In this document: piece after piece, positions 7,123 to 16,255 of the stretch | Numbering within the stretch: position 1 is the first letter of the stretch | Layout of the letters: each line of letters opens with the position of its first letter | DNA from: F23-B02 sp963632825 | Lineage (GTDB): Bacteria > Bacillota > Clostridia > Oscillospirales > Oscillospiraceae | Direction: 5' to 3' | Length of the DNA: 64,000 bases | NCBI GenBank assembly: GCA_963632825.1 | Contig: CAVGWF010000038.1 | Location: 36,318-100,317, forward strand | Position numbers and translations under genes: made by a program | Notes under the pieces: generated by a model | What the model was told of the DNA's origin: nothing | The model's database searches: none | Seen by the model: the letters and a program-made list of their open reading frames with translations, nothing else

Positions 7123-8577
7123 TTAAATTTTCTTCCACTTTGCGCCGTTCGGAATGTCGGTAACTTCGATTCCCTGAGCCTTCAGCTCATCGCGGATGCG
7201 GTCGGCCTCAGCGAAATTCTTCGCCTTCTTCGCCGCTGCGCGTGCCTTGAGAAGCTCCTCGACGGCTGTATCCGCCTCACCGCTTTCGGATATGACGGTA
7301 AACTCCGCGCCGCCGGAAACGGACTGCTTTTTAAGCTCCTCGCGGCGGGCATTTGCCCGTTCAATAAGGCTCAGGCTCAGCACCCTGTCAAAATCCGCGA
7401 TGGCGGCAAGCTTTGTATCGTCATTTGTATCGTACTTGAGCACATCGTACAGCGCCGTCACCGCAAGCGAGGTGTTCAGGTCGTTATCGAGTGCCGCTAC
7501 GAATTTTTCCTTTAGAGCGCTGAAGGCAGCTTCATCCACAGGCTCTCCGGCGGGCTTGAGCGCGGCAATGCGGTTGATGAGCTTGTTGTATGTGCCCTGC
7601 GCATTGTCGAGATTCTCCCACGAGAAAACGAGCGATTTGCGGTAGTGGCTCTGCAGGCAGAACAGACGGTAAGCAAGTGGGTCATAGCCCTTCTCCTCAA
7701 GCAGCGAAACGGTGAGGAATTCGCCCTTTGACTTGCTCATTTTGCCGGAGTTGGTGTTCAGGTGCAGAACATGCATCCAGTAGCTGCACCACTTGTGACC
7801 GAGGTAGGATTCCGACTGCGCGATCTCATTGGTGTGGTGCGGGAAGGCGTTGTCGATGCCGCCGCAGTGAATGTCGAGATCGTCGCCGAGATGCTTCATG
7901 GATATGCCGGAGCACTCGATGTGCCAGCCGGGGTAGCCCACGCCCCACGGAGAGTCCCACTTGAGCGCCTGATCCTCAAACTTTGACTTGGTAAACCAAA
8001 GAACGAAGTCGTTCTTGTTGCGCTTGTTCGTGTCCTCCTCAACGCCCTCGCGCACGCCGACATCCAGATCCTCGGCGTTGAAGTCGTTGAAAATATAGTA
8101 GCGTTCGAGCTTGGAGGTGTCAAAATACACATTGCCGCCGGCAAAGTAGGCATAGCCGGTGTCCATGAGCTTTGTGATTATCTTTATATATTCGTCGATG
8201 CAGTTGGTCGCGGGCTCGACTACATCGGGGGTCTTTATGTTGAGCTTTGCGCAGTCGGAAAAAAATGCGTCGGTGTAAAACCTTGCAATGTCCATTACGG
8301 ACTTGTGCTCGCGCTTTGCACCCTTGAGCATCTTATCCTCGCCCTCATCGGCGTCGCTGGTGAGGTGCCCGACATCGGTGATATTCATGACGCGCTTGAC
8401 ATTATAGCCGACATAGCGCAAATGCTTTTCGAGAATATCCTCCATGATATACGATCTGAGGTTTCCGATGTGCGCATAGTGATACACCGTAGGACCGCAG
8501 GTGTACATTTTAACTATATCGGGATGATTGGGGACGAAGTCCTCTTTTTTTCTTGTTGCGGAATTATAAAGCTTCAT
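7123..8577 (-). CDS. cysS: Cysteine--tRNA ligase
   Basis: A 484-residue class I aminoacyl-tRNA synthetase that loads cysteine onto tRNA-Cys. The HIGH-type motif is HIGN at 36-39, right after the zinc-binding Cys of TCGPTVYHY. KMSKS is present near residue 280. The C-terminal DALR/anticodon region has the usual length. The ATG follows AAAAGGAG. Expression should be controlled by the T-box leader directly upstream, whose specifier is a cysteine codon. Confidence 0.97.
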   Translation of the reverse strand: MKLYNSATRKKEDFVPNHPDIVKMYTCGPTVYHYAHIGNLRSYIMEDILEKHLRYVGYNVKRVMNITDVGHLTSDADEGEDKMLKGAKREHKSVMDIARFYTDAFFSDCAKLNIKTPDVVEPATNCIDEYIKIITKLMDTGYAYFAGGNVYFDTSKLERYYIFNDFNAEDLDVGVREGVEEDTNKRNKNDFVLWFTKSKFEDQALKWDSPWGVGYPGWHIECSGISMKHLGDDLDIHCGGIDNAFPHHTNEIAQSESYLGHKWCSYWMHVLHLNTNSGKMSKSKGEFLTVSLLEEKGYDPLAYRLFCLQSHYRKSLVFSWENLDNAQGTYNKLINRIAALKPAGEPVDEAAFSALKEKFVAALDNDLNTSLAVTALYDVLKYDTNDDTKLAAIADFDRVLSLSLIERANARREELKKQSVSGGAEFTVISESGEADTAVEELLKARAAAKKAKNFAEADRIRDELKAQGIEVTDIPNGAKWKKI

Positions 8578-8591
8578 GTTCTGCTCCTTTT

Positions 8592-8810
8592 AAAATAATA
8601 AAGCCTCCCATGGTTTTACCCATGAGAGGCGTAGTTTTACGCGGTTCCACTCTCTTTTGTAGCTCAAAAGGACCTTAACGCGGTCTTACGCGGAGGCATT
8701 TCCTACTCCGAGGCTCCCGGACGCATTTCCTTCGCTTTCCCGCAGCAATGATCTCAGCCAATGTCAAAGCCTCTCTGAGCGGGCAGGGGAGAAGTACTTC
8801 TTCCGTTCAA
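8592..8810 (-). promoter_or_regulatory. T-box riboswitch (cysteine specifier UGC) of cysS
   Basis: The conserved T-box GAGTGGAACCGCG lies at 8640-8652 (minus) and can pair with an uncharged tRNA acceptor end. Downstream is the competing terminator: a GCCTC(T/C)CATGG-type stem at 8603-8630 followed by TTTATTATTTT. In Stem I the AGAGAG and GGCTGAGA apical motifs pair across a CCCGC/GCGGG helix. Below them the AGAAGTA side of the specifier loop faces GAAATGC. The specifier is therefore UGC at 8723-8725, matching a GCA tRNA-Cys anticodon and the downstream gene. Confidence 0.95.
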
Positions 8811-8820
8811 CGCCAATAGA

Positions 8821-8849
8821 ATATTACCATCGGGTGCCCGGTATGTCAA
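8821..8849 (-). promoter_or_regulatory. Promoter of the cysS T-box transcript
   Basis: Minus-strand TTGACA (8844-8849), a 17-base spacer and TAATAT (8821-8826). The -35 overlaps the stop codon of pgsA. Confidence 0.8.
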
Positions 8850-9379
8850 GCGCAGTGCTTGAAAACACCGATGTTTTTAACGAAGTATTCAATGCCGGAA
8901 TACAGCGTGGTAACGAGTATCAGTACCCAGCATACAACGGATACGGTCTCCGGCGCGGGGAACCATGGCTGTGTTGCGATTATAAGTATACCGAGGGCAA
9001 CCATGGTAACGCCGGTCTTTATTTTGCCCGACCATGCCGCAGCGATCACGATGCCCTGCTCGACCGCGAGCAGCCTCAGACCGGAAACGCCGAACTCACG
9101 AAGCAGCACGAGTGCCACCACCCAGCCGGGCATGAGCCCGACCTCAACGAAATAGCACATTGCCGCCAGCACGAGCATTTTATCTGCCAGCGGATCCATA
9201 AACTTGCCGAAATCGGTCACAAGATTGTATTTTCTCGCGATCCTGCCGTCGGCGAGATCACTCAGGCATGCAATTATGTAAACCGCAAGCGCCCAGTACG
9301 GGAGTTCTGTATACAAAAGCAACATGAAAATCGGAACAAGAATTATCCTGCCTATCGTTATCTTATTGGGTGTGTTCAT
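8846..9379 (-). CDS. pgsA: CDP-diacylglycerol--glycerol-3-phosphate 3-phosphatidyltransferase
   Basis: A 177-residue integral membrane enzyme that makes phosphatidylglycerol phosphate from CDP-diacylglycerol and glycerol-3-phosphate. The CDP-alcohol phosphatidyltransferase motif is complete: Asp41, Asp44-Gly45, Ala48-Arg49, Gly58, Asp62 and Asp66. About four to five helices follow the usual pattern. It overlaps rimO by four bases (ATGA) and is the last gene of the run that begins with the two-component system. The rimO-pgsA pairing is common in Clostridia. Confidence 0.95.
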   Translation of the reverse strand: MNTPNKITIGRIILVPIFMLLLYTELPYWALAVYIIACLSDLADGRIARKYNLVTDFGKFMDPLADKMLVLAAMCYFVEVGLMPGWVVALVLLREFGVSGLRLLAVEQGIVIAAAWSGKIKTGVTMVALGILIIATQPWFPAPETVSVVCWVLILVTTLYSGIEYFVKNIGVFKHCA

Positions 9380-10698
9380 GATCGTTCCTCCTCGCCGATA
9401 AGGTTTCCGTCATCGGAAACCGCGGTTATGTGCACGGGTACTATCTCACCCTCGCCGCCATTGCCGCTGAAATATACAAGCCCGTCTATATCCGGTGAAT
9501 CGTAGCAGCTCCTGCCTGTCCATTGTCCGTCCCCGCTGCATTCGGTACATATGACAGGCAGGGTTTTGCCGACAAGCGATGCCGCAAAGTCGTCCATTAT
9601 GCGCGCCTGAATGTCCATGATGAGCTCGGCACGCCGCTGAGCCTCCTCAGAATCGCAGTGCTCCATACCTGCCGCTGGAGTGCTCTCCTCGGGAGAGAAG
9701 GGGAAAACGCCGGCGCGCTCGATCTTAGCCTCGCGCAGAAATTCGCACAGCTCCTCAAACTCCGCCTCGCCCTCGCCGGGCAGACCGGCTATGAGGCTTG
9801 TCCGCAGCACCAGACCGGGTATGCGCTGCCTCAGCGTTTTGAAAAGCTCACGGATGTCGTCTCCGGTACCGTGACGGTTCATTGTCCTGAGAATTTTGTT
9901 GTTTATATGCTGAATGGGAATATCCAGATACTTTACTATTTTGGGATTTGACGCTATCTCGTCGATGAGCTCATCGTCAAACTGGTCGGGATAAGTATAG
10001 TGCAGCCTTATCCACTCAACGCCGTCTATCTCCGCTATTTTGCGGCACAGCTCCGCGAGCGAGCGCTTGCCGTAAAGGTCAGTGCCGTAGCGCGTTATGT
10101 CCTGAGCAATAACGATGATCTCCTTAATTCCGTGGTCTGCAAGATCACGCGCCTCCTCAAGGACATTTTCCATTTCTCTCGAGCGGTATCTGCCGCGGAT
10201 AAACGGTATCGCGCAGAACGCACAGAAGTTATCGCAGCCCTCTGCTATGCGCAGATATGCCCACGAGGGACCGGTGCTCACAACGCGGGGGATCTCGTCG
10301 ACCGGCGCGCTGTTGTCGGCAAAAAGACTCACCGGCTTTTCTGCGAACACCGCGTCCACCGCCGGAACTATATCGCCGAAGCTGCCGACGCCGAGTATGG
10401 CATCCACCTCCGGGAGCTCCTCGGTAACGGCGGCGCGATAGCGCTCCGTGAGGCAGCCGGTGACGATTATCTTGCCGAGTCTGCCCTCCGACTTGAGCTG
10501 CGCCATTTCGAGAATGGTGTCTATCGCTTCGCTTTTTGCCGCGTCAATAAAGCCGCAGGTATTTATGATGACGGCATCCGCACCGTCCGGAGAAGGGGCG
10601 AGCGCATAGCCTGCCTCGCTGAGTAGATACAGCATCTGCTCGCTGTTTACGAGGTTTTTTGCGCAGCCCAAAGATATTAGGGCAACAGTTTTGTCCAT
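9376..10698 (-). CDS. rimO: Ribosomal protein S12 methylthiotransferase RimO
   Basis: A 440-residue radical SAM enzyme that adds a methylthio group to an aspartate of ribosomal protein S12. It has the N-terminal UPF0004 domain starting SLGCAKNLVNSE with cluster-binding cysteines. The radical SAM loop GCDNFCAFC (CX3CX2C) lies near 155, and a TRAM RNA/protein-binding domain ends the protein. The SLGCAKN start and the CAIPFIRG sequence after the loop favour RimO over MiaB. It overlaps recX and pgsA at its two ends, so translation is probably coupled. Confidence 0.96.
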   Translation of the reverse strand: MDKTVALISLGCAKNLVNSEQMLYLLSEAGYALAPSPDGADAVIINTCGFIDAAKSEAIDTILEMAQLKSEGRLGKIIVTGCLTERYRAAVTEELPEVDAILGVGSFGDIVPAVDAVFAEKPVSLFADNSAPVDEIPRVVSTGPSWAYLRIAEGCDNFCAFCAIPFIRGRYRSREMENVLEEARDLADHGIKEIIVIAQDITRYGTDLYGKRSLAELCRKIAEIDGVEWIRLHYTYPDQFDDELIDEIASNPKIVKYLDIPIQHINNKILRTMNRHGTGDDIRELFKTLRQRIPGLVLRTSLIAGLPGEGEAEFEELCEFLREAKIERAGVFPFSPEESTPAAGMEHCDSEEAQRRAELIMDIQARIMDDFAASLVGKTLPVICTECSGDGQWTGRSCYDSPDIDGLVYFSGNGGEGEIVPVHITAVSDDGNLIGEEERS

Positions 10699-11306
10699 CA
10701 GAGTTCACCTTGAGTATCAAATTCGTTTAGGGCGCTTCTTATCTGCTCCCACGAGTAACCGCGCCGGAAAAGAGCGTCGGAGACCTTTTTGACCTGAGCC
10801 CGATCGGTCGGATCGGTAAGCCTTGTGCGCAGGAAGCGCGCAAGATATTCGTCCTGCTCCGGCATCTGCTCGAGTGCAGGGCCCCACATTTCGCGCGGAA
10901 CGCCGTGCCGCCGGAGCTCCTGCTTTATGCGCACCTGACCGTAGCCCTTGGCGGCATAGTGCCGCACGACGCTGCCGGCATATTGCTCATCGTTGATGAG
11001 CCCCATTTCGCACAGCCAGTCGGCGCATGCCTCGGCATTTTCGGGAGCCTCGCCCTTTTCGACGAGCCGCCTGCGCATCTCCTCGCGGGACATGGGCCGC
11101 GTGTTTATTATCCTCAGCGCGCGGGCTTTGGCAAGCGATAGGGCAGAGGCGCACACGAGCTCACTGTATGCCTCGCCGCTCAGATCCATTCCGGAGTGTA
11201 GGAAGCGCTCGGTAATTATTCCCAGAGTTGTCTTGAGCTCAGGGGCATCGTCGAAAACGAGCGTGAACCGCTCCGGAGAGGTCTGCTTTATTTCACAAAG
11301 CCGCAC
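10698..11306 (-). CDS. recX: RecX family regulatory protein
   Basis: A 202-residue, charged helical protein of the RecX family, which binds the RecA filament and limits recombinase activity. The three-helix RecX repeats are visible; an example is the SREEMRRRLVEKG stretch near 75-87 and the YGQVRIKQELRRHGV stretch near 116-130. It begins with GTG five bases after recA stops and overlaps rimO by one base, so it is cotranslated with its target. Confidence 0.93.
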   Translation of the reverse strand: MRLCEIKQTSPERFTLVFDDAPELKTTLGIITERFLHSGMDLSGEAYSELVCASALSLAKARALRIINTRPMSREEMRRRLVEKGEAPENAEACADWLCEMGLINDEQYAGSVVRHYAAKGYGQVRIKQELRRHGVPREMWGPALEQMPEQDEYLARFLRTRLTDPTDRAQVKKVSDALFRRGYSWEQIRSALNEFDTQGEL

Positions 11307-11311
11307 CGTGC

Positions 11312-12412
11312 TCAGCCTTCAAAATCATCGGCGCTTATATCCACCGCGCGTCCGGCTGCCTGGGCCGCCTTGCGTGCCTGCGGAGCCATCAGCTTGTAGG
11401 CATTATCGCGTATCTGCTGCTCGATATTTGCGCATATCTCGGGATTTGAAAGCAGATATTCCTTCACGGCATCTCTGCCCTGAATGCGCTGCTCGCCTAC
11501 GGTGAACCATGCACCGGCCTTGTCGATTATCTCAAGCTTAACGCCGAGATCGACTATCTCGCCGACCTTGGATATTCCCTCGCCGTACATGATATCGAAC
11601 TCAGCCTCCTTGAACGGGGGAGCGCACTTGTTCTTTATGACCTTGGCCCTCGTGCGGTTGCCTATCATTTCGCCGCCGACCTTGAGGGTCTCGATTCGGC
11701 GGACATCTATGCGCACGGAGGCGTAGTATTTAAGCGCAAGACCGCCGGGGGTAGTCTCGGGGTTGCCGTACATAACGCCGATCTTCTGACGAAGCTGGTT
11801 TATGAATATGACGGTACAGCCGTTTTTCGAGATACAGCCGGCAAGACGGCGCATTGCCTGCGACATCAGCCTCGCAAGAGCGCCGACGACGGAGTCGCCC
11901 ATTTCACCCTCAAGCTCTATGCGGGGGATAAGCGCCGCAACGGAGTCAACGACGACGACATCAACTGCGCTTGAACGGACAAGACTTTCGGTTATGTCGA
12001 GCGCCTGCTCGCCGGTGTCCGGCTGGGAGATGAGCAGACTGTCTATGTCAACGCCGAGCGCACGGGCATATGCCGGCTCGAGCGCATGCTCAACATCTAT
12101 GTATGCCGCCTCGCCTCCGGCCTTCTGAGCCGCGGCGACGACATGCAGGGCAAGCGTCGTCTTGCCCGATGCCTCAGGACCGTAGATCTCGATGATCCTT
12201 CCCTTGGGAACGCCGCCTATGCCGAGCGCAAGGTCAAGCGAGAGCGAACCCGTGGAAAGAGCCTCGACATTCACGGGAATATCGTCGCCCAAACGCATTA
12301 TGGCGCCCTTGCCATAATTTTTTTCTATCTGTGCAATGCAGGTCTCAAGCGCCTTTTTCTTGTCGCCGGCCTGCGAGTGAGTCGAGATGGGAGCCTTCTT
12401 CTTATCTGCCAT
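11312..12412 (-). CDS. recA: Recombinase RecA
   Basis: A 366-residue ATPase that forms the strand-exchange filament and triggers the SOS response. Walker A is GPEASGKT (78-85). The GALARLMSQAMRRL loop and the FINQLRQKIGVMYGNPETT-type L2 region are seen. The N-terminal 16 residues are an unconserved lysine/serine extension. Only 20 bases separate it from prmC, with GAGGTG as ribosome site. I see no SOS box of the Firmicutes type (GAAC-N4-GTTC) in that gap or in front of the operon. Confidence 0.98.
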   Translation of the reverse strand: MADKKKAPISTHSQAGDKKKALETCIAQIEKNYGKGAIMRLGDDIPVNVEALSTGSLSLDLALGIGGVPKGRIIEIYGPEASGKTTLALHVVAAAQKAGGEAAYIDVEHALEPAYARALGVDIDSLLISQPDTGEQALDITESLVRSSAVDVVVVDSVAALIPRIELEGEMGDSVVGALARLMSQAMRRLAGCISKNGCTVIFINQLRQKIGVMYGNPETTPGGLALKYYASVRIDVRRIETLKVGGEMIGNRTRAKVIKNKCAPPFKEAEFDIMYGEGISKVGEIVDLGVKLEIIDKAGAWFTVGEQRIQGRDAVKEYLLSNPEICANIEQQIRDNAYKLMAPQARKAAQAAGRAVDISADDFEG

Positions 12413-12432
12413 TTAGTTCACCTCATGTATAG

Positions 12433-13302
12433 TCAAAATTCGTTTTTCCATTTGCCGATGACAACGCGGTCAAAGCCAAGAGTGTCCTTGCGGGTATCCA
12501 CCGAAACGAATCCCGCGTGCAGCAGCATCCTGCCGACATCCTCTGCCTGACCCTCGCCGACCTCGAACATCATAAGTCCGTTCGGGCGCATCGTTATTGT
12601 CCAGTATTTTATTATCGCCCTGTAGAAATCGAGCCCGTCCTCGCCGCCGTCGAGCGCGGTCATCGGCTCATAGTCGCGCACCGAGCAGTCAAGCTCTATC
12701 AGCTCAAACGAGGGAATATACGGCGGGTTTGATACTATGACATCAAAGCTTCCGATGCTCATAGGCGGCCATGTGGTAGCGTCGGCGTTCATGGGGATTA
12801 TCCGCGATGTGAGCTTATTGTCCTTAATGTTCTTCCGGCACACCTCAAGCGCCGAGGGACTTATATCCGCCGCAACTACTCTCGCGGCCGGCAGCTCATG
12901 TGCCAGCGCGCAGGCAATGCAGCCGCTTCCGCAGCACAGATCGAGTATCCTGCCCTTCATGCCGAAGCCCTTTATGGCTTCTATGGCGGCATCGACGAGT
13001 ATCTCGGTATCCATGCGCGGAATGAGAACATCCGGAGTTACCGTCATGGGCAGACCGTAAAACTCCCACGAGCCGGAGATATATGCAAGCGGTTCACCGT
13101 CTAAACGGCGCCGTATCATATCGTCAGCGCGCTGCTCTATTTCGGTAGAAGTGTAAAGATACATATCGCGCATAAGCTGCTCTGTGGTCTTTCCGGCTGC
13201 CGCGGCAAGGAGAATGCGGGCCTCAAGGCTGTAGGCTTCAACGCCCTTTTCCCTGAGCATATTCCTCACCGAAAAGTAAATATCATTGTATGTCTTTGGC
13301 AT
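12433..13302 (-). CDS. prmC: Peptide chain release factor N5-glutamine methyltransferase
   Basis: A 289-residue SAM-dependent enzyme that methylates the GGQ glutamine of release factors 1 and 2. It has an N-terminal helical release-factor-binding domain (about 1-85), a Rossmann methyltransferase domain with LDLCCGSGCIA (about 120-130), and the glutamine-binding NPPY motif near 190. It sits 12 bases after the YqhQ-like gene, a partner often found next to prmC in Clostridia. Confidence 0.96.
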   Translation of the reverse strand: MPKTYNDIYFSVRNMLREKGVEAYSLEARILLAAAAGKTTEQLMRDMYLYTSTEIEQRADDMIRRRLDGEPLAYISGSWEFYGLPMTVTPDVLIPRMDTEILVDAAIEAIKGFGMKGRILDLCCGSGCIACALAHELPAARVVAADISPSALEVCRKNIKDNKLTSRIIPMNADATTWPPMSIGSFDVIVSNPPYIPSFELIELDCSVRDYEPMTALDGGEDGLDFYRAIIKYWTITMRPNGLMMFEVGEGQAEDVGRMLLHAGFVSVDTRKDTLGFDRVVIGKWKNEF

Positions 13303-13314
13303 TTTCCATGGTCC

Positions 13315-14265
13315 TTACCAGGCATCGCTGCCTTTTTCTTCGGGGATGACGAGCTCAAGCGCGCGTATTGCGCACTCTATCATATCGTCGTCGGGCTCAT
13401 TTGTGGTTATGCGCTGGAACTGCTTGCCCGGCCACGAGAGAATCCTTGAGCATATATTGTCGTGCCGTCCGACCCAGCGGTTCAGCTCATAGCTCACGCC
13501 GACTATGAGCGGGAGCATGAGAAACTTCAGCGCCATCCTCAGCAGAGTGTCCGAAACATGGATAAACGAGCCGGCGAGTATACTTATTATAATAACAACG
13601 AAAATAAAGCTCGTTCCGCATCTTGGGTGCAGCCTTGGCTGCGGACGGACATTCTCAACCGTCAGCGGCAGACCCTTTTCATAGCAGAATATCGTTTTGT
13701 GCTCGGCGCCGTGATACGAAAACAGACGCTTCATATCCTTCATTTTTGAACACAATATCAGATAAACAAAGAATATGACGAGCTTGAGGATACCCTCAAG
13801 CAGGGTACGCCAGTAAAAATCGGACTTCACGGCGGGGAACAGACCGACTATGAAGGTTGGCAGAAATAGAAACAGAAAAAGCGAAAGCGCAATGCCCAGT
13901 ACAACGGCTATGCCGATAATTAGCTTCTGCGCAGTCTCGCCGGAAAAGTGGTTTTCTATCCACTGGTCTATCTTGTCCGGCTCCTCCTGCATGTCCTCGG
14001 GAAGCTGCTCGGCGGAGAACGAAAGCGCCTTAACACCGTTTATCATCGAGGATATGAACGCCGCAACTCCGCGGATAAGCGGAAGTGCGAGTACGGGAGA
14101 TTTTTCCTTGAGAGGAATGACCGGCTCTACCTTTTCGACCATTTCACCCGAGCCACGGCATACGACAGCGCGCTTGCCGGGGCCGAGCATCATTATGCCC
14201 TCTATGAGCGCCTGACCTCCGATGGAGGTCTTGAACGCCGTTGAGCTGTTATCTTTGTCTGACAT
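13315..14265 (-). CDS. DUF1385 domain-containing membrane protein (YqhQ-like)
   Basis: A 316-residue membrane protein of the DUF1385/YqhQ family. Visible marks are the IGGQALIEGIMMLGPGK start, a set of membrane helices around 120-180 and 220-260, and the YHGAEHKTIFCYE and PRLHPRCGTSF motifs. The His, Glu and Cys residues in these motifs look like a metal site, but I know of no established biochemical role. It lies between the sensor kinase and prmC with ten- to twelve-base gaps, so it is operonic. Confidence 0.9.
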   Translation of the reverse strand: MSDKDNSSTAFKTSIGGQALIEGIMMLGPGKRAVVCRGSGEMVEKVEPVIPLKEKSPVLALPLIRGVAAFISSMINGVKALSFSAEQLPEDMQEEPDKIDQWIENHFSGETAQKLIIGIAVVLGIALSLFLFLFLPTFIVGLFPAVKSDFYWRTLLEGILKLVIFFVYLILCSKMKDMKRLFSYHGAEHKTIFCYEKGLPLTVENVRPQPRLHPRCGTSFIFVVIIISILAGSFIHVSDTLLRMALKFLMLPLIVGVSYELNRWVGRHDNICSRILSWPGKQFQRITTNEPDDDMIECAIRALELVIPEEKGSDAW

Positions 14266-14274
14266 TTATCTACC

Positions 14275-15270
14275 TCAGTTTTCCGAAATCGGCAGGATTA
14301 TTTTTGCAAGGCAGCCGCCGCCCTCGGCATTTGAAATGTCGAGTCTTCCGCCGTGACGCGTTACTATCTCGTCGCAAACGGCGAGACCGATGCCGCTGCC
14401 GCGGTTTTTTGAGCTGCCCTTGTAGAATCTGTTTTTGACGAACGGAAGCTCGTTTTCGGGAATACCGTGCCCGTAATCGCGGATGCAGATCACAACGCTG
14501 TCATTTTCAAGAGACAGCGAGACCTCCGCCTTACCGCCGTCGCCGCCGTGCTTTGCGGCGTTATCCAGCAGGTTTAAAAACACCTGCTTCAGGCGCTCGG
14601 GGTCGCCGGAAATGAGCGGGATATCGTACTCGGGAGGTATGTAGCTGACCTCAATGCCCGCCTCGCTCATAAGATTCCCGTAGGTATACAGCGAATCCTC
14701 CAGCTCGGCTGCAATGTCAACGAGCTCTATGCGCAGGTTGAACCGGCCGTCCTGAATGCGGGTAAACTCCAATAGATCGGCTACCATACCCGTGAGTCTT
14801 TCGGCTTCCTTTGAAATTATCTTGACGCCGCGCAGAGAATCTCCCTTGACGGCGGGATCGTACTGCAGCGTTTCGCTCCAGCCGAGTATTGCGGTAAGCG
14901 GAGTGCGCAGCTCGTGCGATATCTGTGATATAAACTCCGAGGTTGCCTTGTCCGAGCGGGCGATTTTTGCGGACATACGGTTTATGTCGTCGGTGAGTCT
15001 GCTGATCTCGTTATCGCCGACCGACGGCACCTGCGCACCGTAGCTTCCGCCGGCAATATTCTTCGCGTTTTCCGAAAGCGCCTTTATCGGCTGTGATACA
15101 AAGTGGCGAAACCAGACATTGACACATATTATGTATGCGCCTATTATGACCGCTATCATGATGGCCGGAGCGATAAGACCATGCGCCAAGAACACGATAA
15201 GGCACACGATAAGTATGACCGCCGCTATGCTTGATGCAAGCAGCTGCCATTTAAGGCTTTTAAAAAACAT
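14275..15270 (-). CDS. Sensor histidine kinase (HAMP-HisKA-HATPase)
   Basis: A 331-residue membrane kinase. Two membrane helices (about 10-30 and 33-52) are joined by only a few residues, so there is almost no extracytoplasmic sensor. A HAMP linker follows (about 53-105), then HisKA with the phospho-acceptor His119 in SHELRTP, then HATPase_c with the N box NLLDNAAKH and the G boxes DYGHGIP and GSGIGLAV. It probably senses a membrane or cytoplasmic cue. It is encoded 24 bases after its response regulator. Confidence 0.94.
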   Translation of the reverse strand: MFFKSLKWQLLASSIAAVILIVCLIVFLAHGLIAPAIMIAVIIGAYIICVNVWFRHFVSQPIKALSENAKNIAGGSYGAQVPSVGDNEISRLTDDINRMSAKIARSDKATSEFISQISHELRTPLTAILGWSETLQYDPAVKGDSLRGVKIISKEAERLTGMVADLLEFTRIQDGRFNLRIELVDIAAELEDSLYTYGNLMSEAGIEVSYIPPEYDIPLISGDPERLKQVFLNLLDNAAKHGGDGGKAEVSLSLENDSVVICIRDYGHGIPENELPFVKNRFYKGSSKNRGSGIGLAVCDEIVTRHGGRLDISNAEGGGCLAKIILPISEN

Positions 15271-15294
15271 TTAACACTTCCAAGGGATAGATTA

Positions 15295-15984
15295 TCAATA
15301 GCCCCACTTGTAGCCGAAGCCCCAGACGGTGGTGAGATATTCGGGCTCGGTCGGGTCAGCCTCGATTTTAATACGCAGGCGGCGGATGTTCACATCAACG
15401 GTTTTTAATTCGCCCGAGAAGTCCTCGCCCCACACCGCCTTGAGAATGTCTTCTCGAGACATGGCCTTTCCCGGGTTTTCCATAAAAAGCTTCATCAGCA
15501 GATATTCTATCTGTGTGAGCTTCAGACGCTTGCAGTCCTTTTCCAGAGTGCGGTTGCGGGTGTTGAGCAGAAAAGGCCCGCTTGATATTTCATAGCTGGG
15601 CTTATCGCCAGCGTCGTTGCCGAGACGCCTTACGAGAGCATCCACTCTTGCGGTGAGCTCCGCGGGGGAGAAGGGCTTGGTGACATAATCGTCGGCGCCG
15701 GTCATAAGTCCCGTGACCTTGTCGATCTCCTGACTTTTTGCGGTGAGCATGATTATGCCGATCTTGGAGCCTGAGGCGCGGATGCGCCGGCAGACCTCAA
15801 AGCCGTCGATATCGGGCAGCATGACATCGAGAAGAGCCAGACTTATGTCCGGGTTTTTCTCAAGCAGGCTGAGTGCGGTCATGCCGTTTTCGGCTTCGAT
15901 AGGCTCATATCCGTTGCGGCGGAGGTTAATTACCACAAAACTGCGGATATTCGGTTCGTCCTCAAGTACGAGTATCTTTTTCAT
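15295..15984 (-). CDS. OmpR/PhoB-family response regulator
   Basis: A 229-residue two-domain regulator: receiver domain (1-120) with acidic pocket, phospho-acceptor Asp53 and the KPFS switch lysine near 102, then an OmpR-type winged helix (about 130-229). It is the first gene of the run kinase-yqhQ-prmC-recA-recX-rimO-pgsA. Upstream, the minus strand has an extended -10 (TGTTACAAT, about 16028-16036) but no clear -35. Repeats of the TGTAAA/TTTACA kind around it may be regulator half-sites; this is speculative. Regulated processes cannot be read from the sequence. Confidence 0.94.
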   Translation of the reverse strand: MKKILVLEDEPNIRSFVVINLRRNGYEPIEAENGMTALSLLEKNPDISLALLDVMLPDIDGFEVCRRIRASGSKIGIIMLTAKSQEIDKVTGLMTGADDYVTKPFSPAELTARVDALVRRLGNDAGDKPSYEISSGPFLLNTRNRTLEKDCKRLKLTQIEYLLMKLFMENPGKAMSREDILKAVWGEDFSGELKTVDVNIRRLRIKIEADPTEPEYLTTVWGFGYKWGY

Positions 15985-16119
15985 GGTTTTGCCTCTTTCT
16001 TATAAGTTTACAGATTTACATTTAAATATTGTAACATACAATTTTCAATTTTGGTAGTACTTACGGCGAAAAAATGTAAAGCGGGAACAAAAAATTACAT
16101 GAATATTGGCAGCTCACAC

Positions 16120-16148
16120 TTGAATAATACAAAATTATAAGTTATAAT
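16120..16148 (+). promoter_or_regulatory. Promoter of tRNA-Leu
   Basis: TTGAAT (16120-16125), a 17-base spacer and TATAAT (16143-16148), about 18 bases upstream of the mature tRNA 5' end. Confidence 0.8.
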
Positions 16149-16166
16149 ACCCATGCTGTACGATAA

Positions 16167-16254
16167 GCCGGTGTGTTGGAATTGGTAGACGAGGCGGACT
16201 CAAAATCCGTTGGGCTAATACCCCGTGCGGGTTCGACCCCCGCCACCGGCACCA
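16167..16254 (+). tRNA. tRNA-Leu (anticodon CAA)
   Basis: An 88-base class II tRNA with encoded CCA. The acceptor stem pairs GCCGGTG with CACCGGC. The anticodon loop CTCAAAA places CAA at 16201-16203, reading UUG. A long variable arm (GGGCTAATACCCC region) and the T loop GTTCGACCC fit leucine tRNA. It is a single-gene unit with its own promoter and terminator. Confidence 0.97.
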
Positions 16255-16255
16255 C

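Noticed and set aside
8834..9505. A 223-codon plus-strand frame opposite pgsA and rimO
   Set aside because: Both minus-strand genes have complete active-site motifs; this frame has none.
12413..12432. Search for a LexA/SOS box before recA
   Set aside because: The 20-base gap contains only a ribosome site; no GAAC-N4-GTTC is present.
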